From Odoribacter sp. UBA944 (lineage in GTDB: Bacteria; Bacteroidota; Bacteroidia; Bacteroidales; Marinifilaceae), in assembly GCA_002293375.1 (NCBI GenBank), contig DBDA01000051.1, positions 1-64,000 on the forward strand: a DNA stretch of 64,000 nucleotides. The letters are read 5' to 3'. The notes beneath the pieces were generated by a model. The model searched no databases. It had not been told where the DNA came from and saw only the letters and a list, made by a program, of their open reading frames with translations. Within the stretch, counting starts at the first letter, position 1. Each line of letters starts with the position of its first letter. Shown one piece after another: positions 53,250 through 63,047 of this stretch. The position numbers were made by a program, and so were the translations under genes.

Positions 53250-54845
53250 GTGTCTACAAAATACGTGTTCGTGACCGGTGGTGTAGCCTCCTCCCTGGGG
53301 AAAGGCATTATTGCCTCTTCCCTGGCAAAATTACTTCAATCCCGGGGATACCGGGTAGCCAACCAAAAATTGGACCCGTACATCAACATCGACCCGGGCA
53401 CCCTGAACCCTTACGAACACGGAGAGTGTTATGTGACCGACGATGGGGCGGAAACAGACCTGGACCTGGGGCATTACGAACGCTTTACCGGCTGTCCGAC
53501 CTCGAAAGCCAACAACATTACGACCGGACGGATCTACCAGAACGTGATCAACAAGGAGCGCAAGGGCGACTATTTGGGGAAAACGGTACAGATCGTTCCC
53601 CACATCACCGACGAGATCAAACGCAACATCAAACTGTTGGGCAGCAAGGGCGAATACGATGTGGTGATCACCGAGATCGGCGGCACCGTCGGCGACATCG
53701 AATCGCTGCCCTTTTTGGAAGCGGTCCGGCAGCTCCGGTGGGAGTTGGGAGAGAAATCGGTGCTGATCCACCTGACGTTGGTCCCGTTCCTTTCGGCCGC
53801 CGGCGAACTGAAAACCAAACCGACCCAGCATTCGGTGAAATCATTGCTGGAGATCGGGGTACAGCCCGATATATTGGTGTTGCGCACCGAGCATCCGCTC
53901 AGCAACGACTTGAAACGGAAAGTGGCCCTCTTCTGCAACGTACAGCCGGAAGCGGTGGTGGAATCCCGGGATGTCTCCACCATTTACGAAGTGCCGGTGA
54001 GAATGGAGGAGGAAAAACTGGACAAGACCGTATTGGAAATGCTGGGGTTACCCCTGAACAGCGGGCCGGATTTGGAGCAGTGGAAACAATTTCTGTACAA
54101 ACTGAACAACTACCGGGAAGAGATACAGGTCGGCCTGGTAGGCAAATACGTGGAGTTGCACGACGCCTACAAATCGATCGTAGAATCTTTTATACACGCC
54201 GGCGCGGTCAACGACTGTAAGGTCAATATCCACTGGATACACAGCGAAGAACTGACGGAAGAGAATGCGGAAGAGGTATTGAAGAACCTGCACGGCATAT
54301 TGGTGGCGCCCGGATTCGGGCACAGAGGCATCACCGGAAAACTGGCCGCCATCCGGTACGCCCGTACCCGCAACATTCCGTTCTTCGGGATCTGCCTGGG
54401 GATGCAGATGGCCGTCATTGAATTTGCCCGGAATGTACTGCATTGGGAAGGCGCCGACTCCACAGAGATCTCTTCCAAAACCAAATACCCGGTCATTGAC
54501 CTGATGAACGATCAGAAAGAGGTTACGGAAAAAGGCGGGACCATGCGGTTGGGCGCCTACAAATGCGAATTGAAGGAGGGCTCCAAAGCCTGGGAAGCCT
54601 ACGGACAAAAGATCATCGAAGAGCGGCACCGGCACCGGTACGAATTCAACAACCGGTTCAAGGCGCAATTCGAAGCCGCAGGAATGATCACCACCGGGAT
54701 CAATCCGGAAACCGGCCTCACGGAGATCATTGAGATACCGGAACACAAATGGTTTGTCGGCACCCAGTTCCATCCGGAGTACAAAAGCTCCGTCGCCAGG
54801 CCGCACCCGTTGTTCGTGGCTTTTGTCAAGGCTTGCCTTTCGTAA
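53250..54845 (+). CDS. pyrG: CTP synthase
   Basis: 531 residues when started at the GTG at 53250, giving (V/M)STKYVFVTGGVASSLGKG, the conserved N-terminus. The longer frame from an ATG at 53145 adds 35 residues not found in the family and starts upstream of the promoter. Amidoligase half: P-loop GGVASSLGKG, DPYINIDPGTLNPYEHGE. Glutaminase half: FFGICLGMQ with the catalytic Cys, and THP-like FHPEYKS. It makes CTP from UTP, ATP and glutamine. yidC follows after 39 nt and is probably co-transcribed. Confidence 0.95.
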   Translation: MSTKYVFVTGGVASSLGKGIIASSLAKLLQSRGYRVANQKLDPYINIDPGTLNPYEHGECYVTDDGAETDLDLGHYERFTGCPTSKANNITTGRIYQNVINKERKGDYLGKTVQIVPHITDEIKRNIKLLGSKGEYDVVITEIGGTVGDIESLPFLEAVRQLRWELGEKSVLIHLTLVPFLSAAGELKTKPTQHSVKSLLEIGVQPDILVLRTEHPLSNDLKRKVALFCNVQPEAVVESRDVSTIYEVPVRMEEEKLDKTVLEMLGLPLNSGPDLEQWKQFLYKLNNYREEIQVGLVGKYVELHDAYKSIVESFIHAGAVNDCKVNIHWIHSEELTEENAEEVLKNLHGILVAPGFGHRGITGKLAAIRYARTRNIPFFGICLGMQMAVIEFARNVLHWEGADSTEISSKTKYPVIDLMNDQKEVTEKGGTMRLGAYKCELKEGSKAWEAYGQKIIEERHRHRYEFNNRFKAQFEAAGMITTGINPETGLTEIIEIPEHKWFVGTQFHPEYKSSVARPHPLFVAFVKACLS

Positions 54846-54884
54846 CGGGTAACAATTAAATAACTTACTATTAGCAACAAATAC

Positions 54885-56735
54885 ATGGACAAAAATACGC
54901 TTATCGGGCTTGTACTGATCTTTTTGATTTTGATCGGATTTTCCTATTTTTCGAAACCGGGTAAAGAGGAGGTGATGCGGAGGCAGGAGATGCGCGACTC
55001 CCTCGCCCGGGTGGAATTGGAAAGAAGGGTTTTGGAAGAGCGGGAACAGGCCGCATACGCTGCAAACGAGGCCCGGAACGAAGCGGATTCCCTGAAAAAA
55101 ACGGCCGGCGTATTCGCTCAGGACAGTTTAACGGAAGAGTTGATCACGTTGGAAAACAACAAGGTCCGTATGCAGATCAGCACCCTCGGCGCCCGGATCG
55201 TCCGGGTGGAACTGAAAGAGTATGTCACCCACGACTCCTTGCCTTTGGTACTCTGGGAAGCGGAGAAGAGCGCCTTCGGCCTCTCTTTCTATGCGCGCAA
55301 CCAGCAGGTAAATACCGAAAAGATGCTTTTTGTTCCCGCCACGTCGCAACGGAATTTTGTAGCCGATACGCAGGAGGAACAACTCTCCCTGAAACTCTTT
55401 ACAGAAGAGAACAAATACATTGAATTCCGCTATACGCTGGCCCCTGATTCCTACAAAGCCGGATTTACCATTCTGGCCCGGAACATGGACGATGTGATCG
55501 CTTCCAACACCTCCTTCCTCTCCCTCTTCTGGGGCGCTCATTTGCCCCAATTGGAGAAAAGCAAGGATTTTGAAAACCGCTATACCGGTTTGTACTACAA
55601 CTTCCTGAGCAACGATGTGGAGCAGTTGTCCGAATCTTCGGACGACGAAGAGAGCCTGTCCAACAAAGTAAAGTGGATCGCCTTTAAGCAGCAGTTCTTC
55701 TCCTCCGTGCTGATCGCGGAAGAGTCGTTCAGCGACGTCAGGGTGCTCAGCCAGTTAAACAACGATCCTGGTTACCTGAAAAATCTTTTTACAGAGATCT
55801 CCCTCCCCTATTCGGGCGCCGACGATGAAACATTCCGCATGGAGTTTTATTTCGGCCCGAACTCGTACCCGGTCCTGAAGGAGTACGGAGACGATATCGA
55901 GTTGGAAAAATTAGTGAATTTAGGATGGAAGTGGCTCGCGTGGTTTAACCGGTATGTGGTGATCCCCATTTTCCACTTTTTGGAAAACAACGTGACCCGG
56001 AACTACGGGCTGATCATTTTTCTGCTGACGCTGATCATCAAACTGGTCCTCTTTCCGATGACCTACAAATCGTACCTGTCGCAAGCCAGGATGCGGATCC
56101 TGAAACCGCAGATCGACGAGATCACAAAAAAAATACCGGCCGACAAAGCGCTGGAACGCCAGCAGGCCACCATGGCCCTGTACAAGAAAGCAGGCGTCAA
56201 CCCCATGGGCGGCTGCCTGCCGATGTTGTTGCAGATGCCGATCCTGATCGCGCTCTTCTGGTTCTTCCCGGGCGCTATTGAGCTGCGGCAGAAAAGTTTC
56301 CTGTGGGCCTCCGACCTGGCGTCGTACGACTCCATTGCCACCCTGCCCTTCTCCATTCCGTTTTACGGTAACCACGTCAGCCTTTTCTGTCTGCTGATGA
56401 CCGCAGTAAACATCATTTACATGCGGATGAGCAACAAAAACCAGCCGCAGAACGACCAGATGAAAAGCATGCAGCTTATGATGTACATCATGCCGGTGAT
56501 GTTCCTGTTCATTTTCAACAGTTATTCCGCCGGATTGAGTTACTACTATTTGGTCATGACACTGATCACCATTGTCCAGACCTGGCTGATCCGCCGGTTT
56601 GTAAGCGACGAGAAATTGTTGCAGCAAATCGAAGCCGCCAAGGCGCGTCCGGTAGTCAAGTCCAAATTCCAGCAACGTTTGGAACAGATGCAGCGGATGC
56701 AGGAACAAAACAAACGCAACGGCCGGAAGAAATAG
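54885..56735 (+). CDS. yidC: Membrane protein insertase YidC
   Basis: 616 residues. N-terminal helix (NTLIGLVLIFLILIGFSYF), a coiled segment, the large periplasmic domain (about 80-330, TLENNKVRMQISTLGARIVR), then the conserved five-helix insertase core: YGLIIFLLTLIIKLVLFPMT (about 370), PMGGCLPMLLQMPILIALFW (about 440) and MYIMPVMFLFIFNSYSAGLS. The basic tail (KNGRKK-like, RNGRKK) is usual for Bacteroidota. It inserts and folds inner-membrane proteins, with or without Sec. Confidence 0.95.
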   Translation: MDKNTLIGLVLIFLILIGFSYFSKPGKEEVMRRQEMRDSLARVELERRVLEEREQAAYAANEARNEADSLKKTAGVFAQDSLTEELITLENNKVRMQISTLGARIVRVELKEYVTHDSLPLVLWEAEKSAFGLSFYARNQQVNTEKMLFVPATSQRNFVADTQEEQLSLKLFTEENKYIEFRYTLAPDSYKAGFTILARNMDDVIASNTSFLSLFWGAHLPQLEKSKDFENRYTGLYYNFLSNDVEQLSESSDDEESLSNKVKWIAFKQQFFSSVLIAEESFSDVRVLSQLNNDPGYLKNLFTEISLPYSGADDETFRMEFYFGPNSYPVLKEYGDDIELEKLVNLGWKWLAWFNRYVVIPIFHFLENNVTRNYGLIIFLLTLIIKLVLFPMTYKSYLSQARMRILKPQIDEITKKIPADKALERQQATMALYKKAGVNPMGGCLPMLLQMPILIALFWFFPGAIELRQKSFLWASDLASYDSIATLPFSIPFYGNHVSLFCLLMTAVNIIYMRMSNKNQPQNDQMKSMQLMMYIMPVMFLFIFNSYSAGLSYYYLVMTLITIVQTWLIRRFVSDEKLLQQIEAAKARPVVKSKFQQRLEQMQRMQEQNKRNGRKK

Positions 56736-56742
56736 GAGGAAA

Positions 56743-57765
56743 TCAGATACCCGCGTAGGTGGAGAAAAACCAAGCGGTGGTATCGAAGACTTTTTGAACA
56801 ACCTCTTCCAGGGTGGCCCCTTCGCATTGGCCACCGGCGGCATTCAGGTGCCCGCCGCCGTTGAAATGCACCCGGGCCCATTCGTTGACCGGTATGGCCC
56901 CCTTGGAACGGAACGAAAGTTTGATGCGCTCTTTCCGCTGAGTAATCTGCACCGAAACATAGATCTCTTCTATGGATAGCGGAATGTTGACCACCCCCTC
57001 CAGATCCCCTTCCTGATAGTTGTATGCCTCCAATTCCTGCAGGGTGACGGGCAGTACGACAACCGGGTATTCCGGATGAACCGTCAATTTATTCAACAAA
57101 ATGTTCCCGATCAGCCGCAGGCGCGACAATTTATTGGTTTCGTAGATGTAGCGGTGTACAACCTCTTTGTCCAATCCCAATTCCAACAGATCGGCCACCA
57201 CCCGGTAGGTTTCGGGACGCGAAGAGTTGTGGCTGAGTCCGCCGGTATCCGTATTGATGCCGGTGTAAAGGGCGTTGGCCATATCCGGGGTCAGGAACTC
57301 CCGGCCCCAAATCCCGGTGATGACGGAAAAGAGCAATTCACAGGTGGAAGAGACCCTGGTGTCGGAGATACGTATGTCAGCCTCCTCCGGGTCCGGGTGG
57401 TGGTCAATCATCACTTTGACGGCTTTCGACTCCCGTACCCACGGCTCCAGGTCCCCTTCCCGCTTCACCGTATTGTGGTCCAGCATACAGATGATATCCG
57501 CTTCCTGCAACAGTTGTTTGCACCGGCCAGCCTTCTCCTGAAAAGAGACGGCCTGCGGTATGTGGGGCAACCACCGCAGATAATCCGGAATGGAATCGCA
57601 GGTAACAATATAACATTTGATGCCGGCCTTGGTCAATGCGCCGGAAAACGCCGAGCAGGAACCGGCCGCATCCCCGTCCACGGAAATGTGCGGGATGATG
57701 ACCACCCTCAATCCGGATTTCCCCAGGAGGGCCTTCAATTGCGCTATACCTTCGGATACACTCAT
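56743..57765 (-). CDS. DHH/DHHA1 phosphoesterase, NrnA-like
   Basis: 340 residues. DHH motifs: HISVDGDAAGS (about 24-34), MLDHNTV (about 95) and IDHHPDPEEADI (about 120), plus NTDTGGLSHNSS (about 170). The C-terminal DHHA1 domain ends GGGHLNAAGGQCEG. Such enzymes degrade nanoRNA and/or dephosphorylate pAp. Convergent with yidC (7 nt apart), and 30 nt downstream of guaA on the same strand, so likely co-transcribed with it. Confidence 0.88.
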   Translation of the reverse strand: MSVSEGIAQLKALLGKSGLRVVIIPHISVDGDAAGSCSAFSGALTKAGIKCYIVTCDSIPDYLRWLPHIPQAVSFQEKAGRCKQLLQEADIICMLDHNTVKREGDLEPWVRESKAVKVMIDHHPDPEEADIRISDTRVSSTCELLFSVITGIWGREFLTPDMANALYTGINTDTGGLSHNSSRPETYRVVADLLELGLDKEVVHRYIYETNKLSRLRLIGNILLNKLTVHPEYPVVVLPVTLQELEAYNYQEGDLEGVVNIPLSIEEIYVSVQITQRKERIKLSFRSKGAIPVNEWARVHFNGGGHLNAAGGQCEGATLEEVVQKVFDTTAWFFSTYAGI

Positions 57766-57795
57766 GTAGTAAAAAAGAGATTTCCGTTTATACGC

Positions 57796-59325
57796 TTATT
57801 CCCACTCGATCGTTGCAGGCGGTTTGGAACTGATGTCGTAGACAACGCGGTTGATGCCGCGGACGTTGTTGATGATCCGGTTGGATACTTTGGCCAGAAA
57901 TTCGTAAGGCAAATGGCACCAGTCGGCCGTCATTCCGTCAGTTGATTCCACCGCGCGCAGTGCCACCACATTCTCGTAAGTGCGTTCATCGCCCATGACC
58001 CCCACGCTCTGCACAGGCAACAGGATGACACCGGCTTGCCACACCCGGTGGTACAACCCCTCCTCCTGCAACAGGGAGATGAAAATATGGTCCGCTTCCT
58101 GCAACAGCCTGACCTTCTCCCGGGTGATCTCTCCGAGAATACGGATGGCCAGTCCCGGCCCCGGGAACGGGTGCCTTTGCAGGAATTTATCGGACAATCC
58201 GAGGCTTTTGCCCACCCGCCGCACTTCGTCTTTAAAAAGCAGGCGCAACGGCTCCACCAGTTTCAATTTCATGTAATCGGGCAGGCCGCCGACATTGTGG
58301 TGGGACTTAATAGTTTGGGAAGGACCGTTGACGGAGAGCGATTCAATCACGTCCGGATAGATAGTCCCCTGCCCCAACCACTTGGCTCCCGTGATCCGGG
58401 AAGCCTCCTGATCAAAAACATCTATAAAAGTGTTGCCGATGATCTTCCGTTTCTGTTCGGGCTCTTCCACCCCCTCCAAACGGTCTAAAAAGAGATCGCC
58501 GGCGTTGGCTCCCACCACATTCAACCCCAGTTCCCGGTAGTTGTCCAATACGGTGGTAAATTCGTCTTTCCGCAACAGGCCGTTGTCAACAAAGATACAG
58601 GTCAGGTTCTTCCCCACGGCACGATGCAACAACATGGCCGCTACGGTGGAGTCCACCCCGCCGGAGAGGCCGAGGATCACCTTGTCGTCCCCCAGTTTCT
58701 CCTTCAACTCTTTGACCGTACTCTCCACAAAAGAGTCCGGTGTCCACTCCTGTTTGCACCCGCAAATATCCACCACAAAATTCTGCAACAGGCGGGTTCC
58801 CTCCGTGCTATGGTAAACTTCCGGGTGGAACTGGATCCCGTAGGTTGTTTCGTTCTCTATTTTAAAAGCCGCGTTTTGCACATCCCCGGTACTGGCAATA
58901 ACGGTATAACCGGCCGGCAACCGTTCAATGGTATCCCCGTGGGACATCCATACCTGGGAGTGATCGCTGATCCCGGCGAACAGGATGCTTTTTTTATCTA
59001 TGTAAGTCAAATTGGCCCGGCCATACTCCCGCTTGTTGGAAGCCTGCACCTCTCCTCCAAAATGGTGGGCCAGGTACTGGGCACCGAAACAGACTCCCAG
59101 AAGGGGCAACTTTCCCTTTACGGCAGAGAGGTCCGGCCGGGGGGCACGCGCATCCCGTACCGAAAAAGGGCTTCCCGACAGGATCACCCCCTTTACGGAA
59201 GCGTCCGGGCCGGCCCAGTTGTTGTAAGGATAGATCTCGCAATACACATGTAGTTCCCGGACTCTTCTCGCTATCAACTGCGTATATTGGGAGCCGAAGT
59301 CCAATATCACTATTTTTTCCTGCAT
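57796..59325 (-). CDS. guaA: GMP synthase (glutamine-hydrolysing)
   Basis: 509 residues, normal length. Class I amidotransferase half with LLGVCFGAQYLAHHFGG (nucleophile Cys) and QFHPEVYHS; then the PP-loop GLSGGVDSTVAAMLLH (about 222-237), and the dimerisation domain HPFPGPGLAIRILGE to PATIEWE. It converts XMP to GMP. Confidence 0.96.
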   Translation of the reverse strand: MQEKIVILDFGSQYTQLIARRVRELHVYCEIYPYNNWAGPDASVKGVILSGSPFSVRDARAPRPDLSAVKGKLPLLGVCFGAQYLAHHFGGEVQASNKREYGRANLTYIDKKSILFAGISDHSQVWMSHGDTIERLPAGYTVIASTGDVQNAAFKIENETTYGIQFHPEVYHSTEGTRLLQNFVVDICGCKQEWTPDSFVESTVKELKEKLGDDKVILGLSGGVDSTVAAMLLHRAVGKNLTCIFVDNGLLRKDEFTTVLDNYRELGLNVVGANAGDLFLDRLEGVEEPEQKRKIIGNTFIDVFDQEASRITGAKWLGQGTIYPDVIESLSVNGPSQTIKSHHNVGGLPDYMKLKLVEPLRLLFKDEVRRVGKSLGLSDKFLQRHPFPGPGLAIRILGEITREKVRLLQEADHIFISLLQEEGLYHRVWQAGVILLPVQSVGVMGDERTYENVVALRAVESTDGMTADWCHLPYEFLAKVSNRIINNVRGINRVVYDISSKPPATIEWE

Positions 59326-59352
59326 GGCGGTATGTTTTTACTAAAGCGTTTG

Positions 59353-59360
59353 CAAATATA
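59353..59360 (-). promoter_or_regulatory. -7 box of guaA
   Basis: TATATTTG on the minus strand fits TAnnTTTG, 27 nt upstream of the guaA start. The -33 position is not consensus. Confidence 0.5.
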
Positions 59361-59482
59361 CGCTTTTTATCGAAACGTAATAAGTGACAGAAAAATCTTG
59401 GCAGCACATTTTAAACGATGTGAAAATTACGATATGTTCCACGAAAGCTAAACACTTAACAATCGCTGTAAAACAAGATTGA

Positions 59483-59514
59483 TTTGGAATGTTAAAAAAT
59501 AAATTATATCTTCG
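59483..59514 (+). promoter_or_regulatory. Promoter of the aspT-aspD operon
   Basis: TTTG (59483-59486), 20 nt, TATCTTCG (59507-59514): one mismatch to the consensus. The leader would be about 95 nt. Apart from this and the guaA box, nothing else was seen in the 290-nt divergent region. Confidence 0.5.
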
Positions 59515-59615
59515 GAGCAAATAGTATATCACTGCGTCACCGAAAAATTGGACGGAGACCAAACATTCCGCTGCCAATTCCGTTTCAATAAAAACAAAAC
59601 TAAAATGTTACTCGA

Positions 59616-61316
59616 ATGGATTGGATTGTTAAACTTTTACAGAACACTCCGGAGCTGGCTATCTTCCTGACTCTGGCGCTGGGATTCGTGATCGGCCGGA
59701 TCAAGATCGGGCACTTCAGCCTGGGAAATGTCACCGGCGTGCTTTTAATGGGAGTCGTAGTCGGGCAGTTGAACATCCCTGTCGCCCCGGTGGTGAAATC
59801 GACCTTTTTTCTCGTTTTCTTGTTCGCCGTAGGGTACAGTGTCGGGCCGCAATTTGTACACGGATTGAAAAAAGACGGTTTGCCGCAGATCCTGTTCGCT
59901 GCCATTATCTGCGTATGTTGCCTGATCGTTCCCTGGGTGTGCGCAGTGATCGCCGGTTTTGACATCGGCAACTCCGCCGGCCTGTTGTCGGGGGGGAACA
60001 CAATATCGGCTGTTATCGGCGTAGCGACAGATACCATCAATCAGTTGGGTATCGACGACGCCGACAAACAAAAGTACATCAACGAGATCCCTGTGGCATA
60101 CGCCGTGACCTACATTTTCGGAACAGCCGGAACAGCCTGGTTCCTGGCCTCTATCGGTCCGAAGATCCTGGGCGGGGATATTGTCAAGTTGAGTAAAGAG
60201 TACGAAGCATCGCTCGGCGGTTCCATTGAAGACGACGATCCGACATTGGAATCTGCCTACAACGGCACCACGTTCCGGGTTTTCAAACTCAGCGACACCT
60301 TCTTTAAAGGGGGGAAGAGCATCCGGGAGTTTGAAGATATGCTGGTGAAAAAAGGGTGGCCGCTCTTTGTAGAACGGCTCCGGACAGAAAAGGGGGAGAT
60401 CGTTTCCGACCCGGAGGAGGGTCGGAAGATGTATCCCGGCGATATCGTTGTGCTGAACGGCCCGATAGACTCGCTGTTGAACGATGAAAACCTCATCGGA
60501 GAAGAGGTGGCGGATCTGGAATTGCTGGATTTCCGGGTGGAGGTGCTCAAAGTCGTTGTAACCGGCAAATCCTGCATCGGGACCACCCTGGCCAAACTGA
60601 AACACGACAAAAAAAGACACGGGGTTGTCATCCGGAAAATCACCCGGGGACATACGGAAGTCCCGTTGTTGAAGAATGTCAAACTGTTGCGGGGAGATTT
60701 GGTCGAATTAGAGGGCCGGAAAAGCGATGTCGATCGGTTTGCCGCTTACCTGGGGTATGCCGAACGGCCCACACAGGTCACAGATCTGCTTTACGTAGCC
60801 GTCGGTATCTTTATCGGCGGTATCATCGGATCGCTCACCGTACACGCCGGGAACGTTCCCATCAGCCTGAGCGCCAGCGGCGGCGTTCTGATCCTGGGGA
60901 TCATTTTCGGCTGGTTGCGTTCGAAACACACCACCTTTGGCGCAATTCCCGAACCGGCTATCTGGCTGATGAACAACCTGGGATTGAACGTATTTATCGC
61001 CGTGGTAGGGATCACCGCAGGTCCCAACTTTATTGCAGGGTTAAAAGAGGCCGGCATTCCGCTTTTCATCAGTGGGATCTTTGTCAGCCTCATCCCGATG
61101 CTGATCGGGCTGCTGCTCGGCAAGTATGTCTTTAAATTTCACCCGACCATCACCCTGGGGGCCTGCGCCGGTTCGCGCACCACTACCGCCGCATTGGGAG
61201 CCATTCAGGAATCCACCCAAAGCAAAGTACCCGCCCTCTCCTACACCACTACGTATGCCGTCGGGAACACCCTGCTGATCATCTGGGGAGTCGTGATCGT
61301 CCTGTTAATGCACTAA
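59616..61316 (+). CDS. aspT: Aspartate:alanine exchanger family transporter
   Basis: 566 residues. Two homologous membrane halves (1-165: FLTLALGFVIGRIKIGHFSL; 390-566: GIFIGGIIGSLTVHAGNVPI and AGSRTTTAALGAIQEST) flank two RCK/TrkA-C-like cytosolic domains (about 205-380). This is the AspT/YidE/YbjL architecture. The next gene, 27 nt on, is aspartate 4-decarboxylase, which makes the AspT assignment (aspartate in, alanine out) much stronger than homology alone would. The exchange moves net negative charge inward and helps create proton motive force. Confidence 0.85.
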   Translation: MDWIVKLLQNTPELAIFLTLALGFVIGRIKIGHFSLGNVTGVLLMGVVVGQLNIPVAPVVKSTFFLVFLFAVGYSVGPQFVHGLKKDGLPQILFAAIICVCCLIVPWVCAVIAGFDIGNSAGLLSGGNTISAVIGVATDTINQLGIDDADKQKYINEIPVAYAVTYIFGTAGTAWFLASIGPKILGGDIVKLSKEYEASLGGSIEDDDPTLESAYNGTTFRVFKLSDTFFKGGKSIREFEDMLVKKGWPLFVERLRTEKGEIVSDPEEGRKMYPGDIVVLNGPIDSLLNDENLIGEEVADLELLDFRVEVLKVVVTGKSCIGTTLAKLKHDKKRHGVVIRKITRGHTEVPLLKNVKLLRGDLVELEGRKSDVDRFAAYLGYAERPTQVTDLLYVAVGIFIGGIIGSLTVHAGNVPISLSASGGVLILGIIFGWLRSKHTTFGAIPEPAIWLMNNLGLNVFIAVVGITAGPNFIAGLKEAGIPLFISGIFVSLIPMLIGLLLGKYVFKFHPTITLGACAGSRTTTAALGAIQESTQSKVPALSYTTTYAVGNTLLIIWGVVIVLLMH

Positions 61317-61343
61317 AAACGAACAAACTAAAAAAATTACAAG

Positions 61344-62978
61344 ATGGAACATATCGATAAATTAAAAACCACCCGGAAAAAGGAGCAGGAACTGGAACAG
61401 CTCAGCCCTTTCGAGTTGAAGGATAATCTGATCAAATTAGCGGCCGAAAAAGACAAAAAACCGGCACGCACCATGTTAAACGCCGGCCGGGGAAACCCGA
61501 ACTGGATCGCCACCACTCCACGCGAAGCCTTTTTCCTGCTGGGACAATTCGGGATCTCCGAATGCCGCCTGCCGATGGATAAGCCGGAAGGGGTAGCAGG
61601 TATCCCCCAGACCAAAGGGATCGCCAAACGGTTCGAAGCCTTTCTGGAAAAATCCCAGGGAAAACCCGGAGCCGATCTGCTGAAGCAACTCTATCACTAC
61701 GGCATGAACAAACACCATTTTACAGCCGACGACTGGGTACACGAATTGGCGGAAGGGATCGTTGGAGATCAATACCCCGATCCCGTCCGGATGCTAAAAC
61801 ACAGCGAGGTCGTTGTACACGACTACCTGTTGCAGGAGATGTGCGCCAACCAGCCTCCCCAGGGAACCTTCGACCTGTTTGCCGTAGAGGGGGGAACCGC
61901 CGCCATGTGTTACATTTTCGATTCATTGGTACAGAACGGATTGCTGAAAAAAGGAGACAAGATCGCCTTGGGCGTGCCCGTTTTTACACCCTATCTGGAA
62001 ATTCCGGAGTTAGACCGTTACAAATTCAAGATCATCCGGGTATACGCTTCCGGAAAAAACGAGAACGGAGAGTCCGATTTTCAGTATCCGGAAACAGAGT
62101 TGGACAAATTGGGGGACAAATCCATCAAAGCGTTCTTTGTGGTCAACCCGAGCAACCCGCCCTCTGTCTCCATAGGCGAAAAGTGTAAAAAGTACCTGGA
62201 GAAGGTGATCAAAAACCTGAATCCGAACCTGATGATCCTGACGGATGACGTTTACGGCACCTTTGTGGAGGGGTTCGGCTCCCTGATGAAAGACCTGCCG
62301 CACAACACACTCTGCGTCTATTCATTCTCCAAATACTTCGGCGCAACCGGCTGGCGGCTCGGCGTGATCGCATTGCACGAACACAACATTTTCGATCAGA
62401 TGCTGACCGCTATTCCGCAAAAAGAGAAAGAGCGGCTGTCCAAACGGTACGAAAGCCTGACGCTCCATCCCGAAAAATTGAAATTCATCGACCGGTTGGT
62501 CGCCGACAGCCGGCAAATCGCCCTGAACCACACCGCCGGGCTCTCTACCCCCCAGCAGATCCAAATGGTGCTATTTGCCGCTTTCGCCCTGTTGGACAAG
62601 AAAAACAGCTACAAAAAGAGCTGCATCCAGTTGCTGCACCACCGCTACGATCTGTTGTGGGAGGGGATGAACATGAAAATTGTTCCCGACCCGAACCGGG
62701 CTTGTTACTATTGCGAGATCGACATGAAAGAGTGGGGGATAAAAAACTACGGGAAGGAGTTTATTGCCTACCTGGAGAAAAACTTCGAACCGGTGGATAT
62801 CGTCTTCCGGTTGGCCGAAAAATCCTCCGTCGTTTTGCTGAACGGAGGCGGATTTGCCGGTCCCGAATGGTCTGTACGGGTATCCCTGGCCAACTTGAAC
62901 GACGAGAGCTACCGCACCATCGGGAAAGACCTGGCAGAGACCATGCAGGAGTATGTCGACGCTTGGAAACAATCGTAA
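61344..62978 (+). CDS. aspD: Bifunctional aspartate 4-decarboxylase / aspartate aminotransferase
   Basis: 544 residues, type I aminotransferase fold but longer than ordinary aminotransferases, as in AspD. Landmarks: NAGRGNPNWIATTPREAFF (about 50), AVEGGTAAMCYIFDSLVQNG, VVNPSNPPSVS (about 265), the PLP lysine in YSFSKYFGATGWRLG (about 330), and FRLAEKSSVVLLNGGGFAGP near the end. It converts aspartate to alanine and CO2, consuming a proton. With AspT it completes an energy-conserving cycle. A strong terminator follows. Confidence 0.92.
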   Translation: MEHIDKLKTTRKKEQELEQLSPFELKDNLIKLAAEKDKKPARTMLNAGRGNPNWIATTPREAFFLLGQFGISECRLPMDKPEGVAGIPQTKGIAKRFEAFLEKSQGKPGADLLKQLYHYGMNKHHFTADDWVHELAEGIVGDQYPDPVRMLKHSEVVVHDYLLQEMCANQPPQGTFDLFAVEGGTAAMCYIFDSLVQNGLLKKGDKIALGVPVFTPYLEIPELDRYKFKIIRVYASGKNENGESDFQYPETELDKLGDKSIKAFFVVNPSNPPSVSIGEKCKKYLEKVIKNLNPNLMILTDDVYGTFVEGFGSLMKDLPHNTLCVYSFSKYFGATGWRLGVIALHEHNIFDQMLTAIPQKEKERLSKRYESLTLHPEKLKFIDRLVADSRQIALNHTAGLSTPQQIQMVLFAAFALLDKKNSYKKSCIQLLHHRYDLLWEGMNMKIVPDPNRACYYCEIDMKEWGIKNYGKEFIAYLEKNFEPVDIVFRLAEKSSVVLLNGGGFAGPEWSVRVSLANLNDESYRTIGKDLAETMQEYVDAWKQS

Positions 62979-62995
62979 ATCCATGTCGATCAAAC

Positions 62996-63028
62996 GAAAA
63001 ATTCCGGGTCTATCAACCCGGAATTTTC
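62996..63028 (+). terminator. Terminator of the aspT-aspD operon
   Basis: A perfect 13-bp stem GAAAATTCCGGGT / ACCCGGAATTTTC with a 7-nt loop or less. The T-rich right arm follows the GC core, as in intrinsic terminators. It ends 20 nt before the next start codon. Confidence 0.75.
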
Positions 63029-63047
63029 TATATGAATTTAGCCGATT

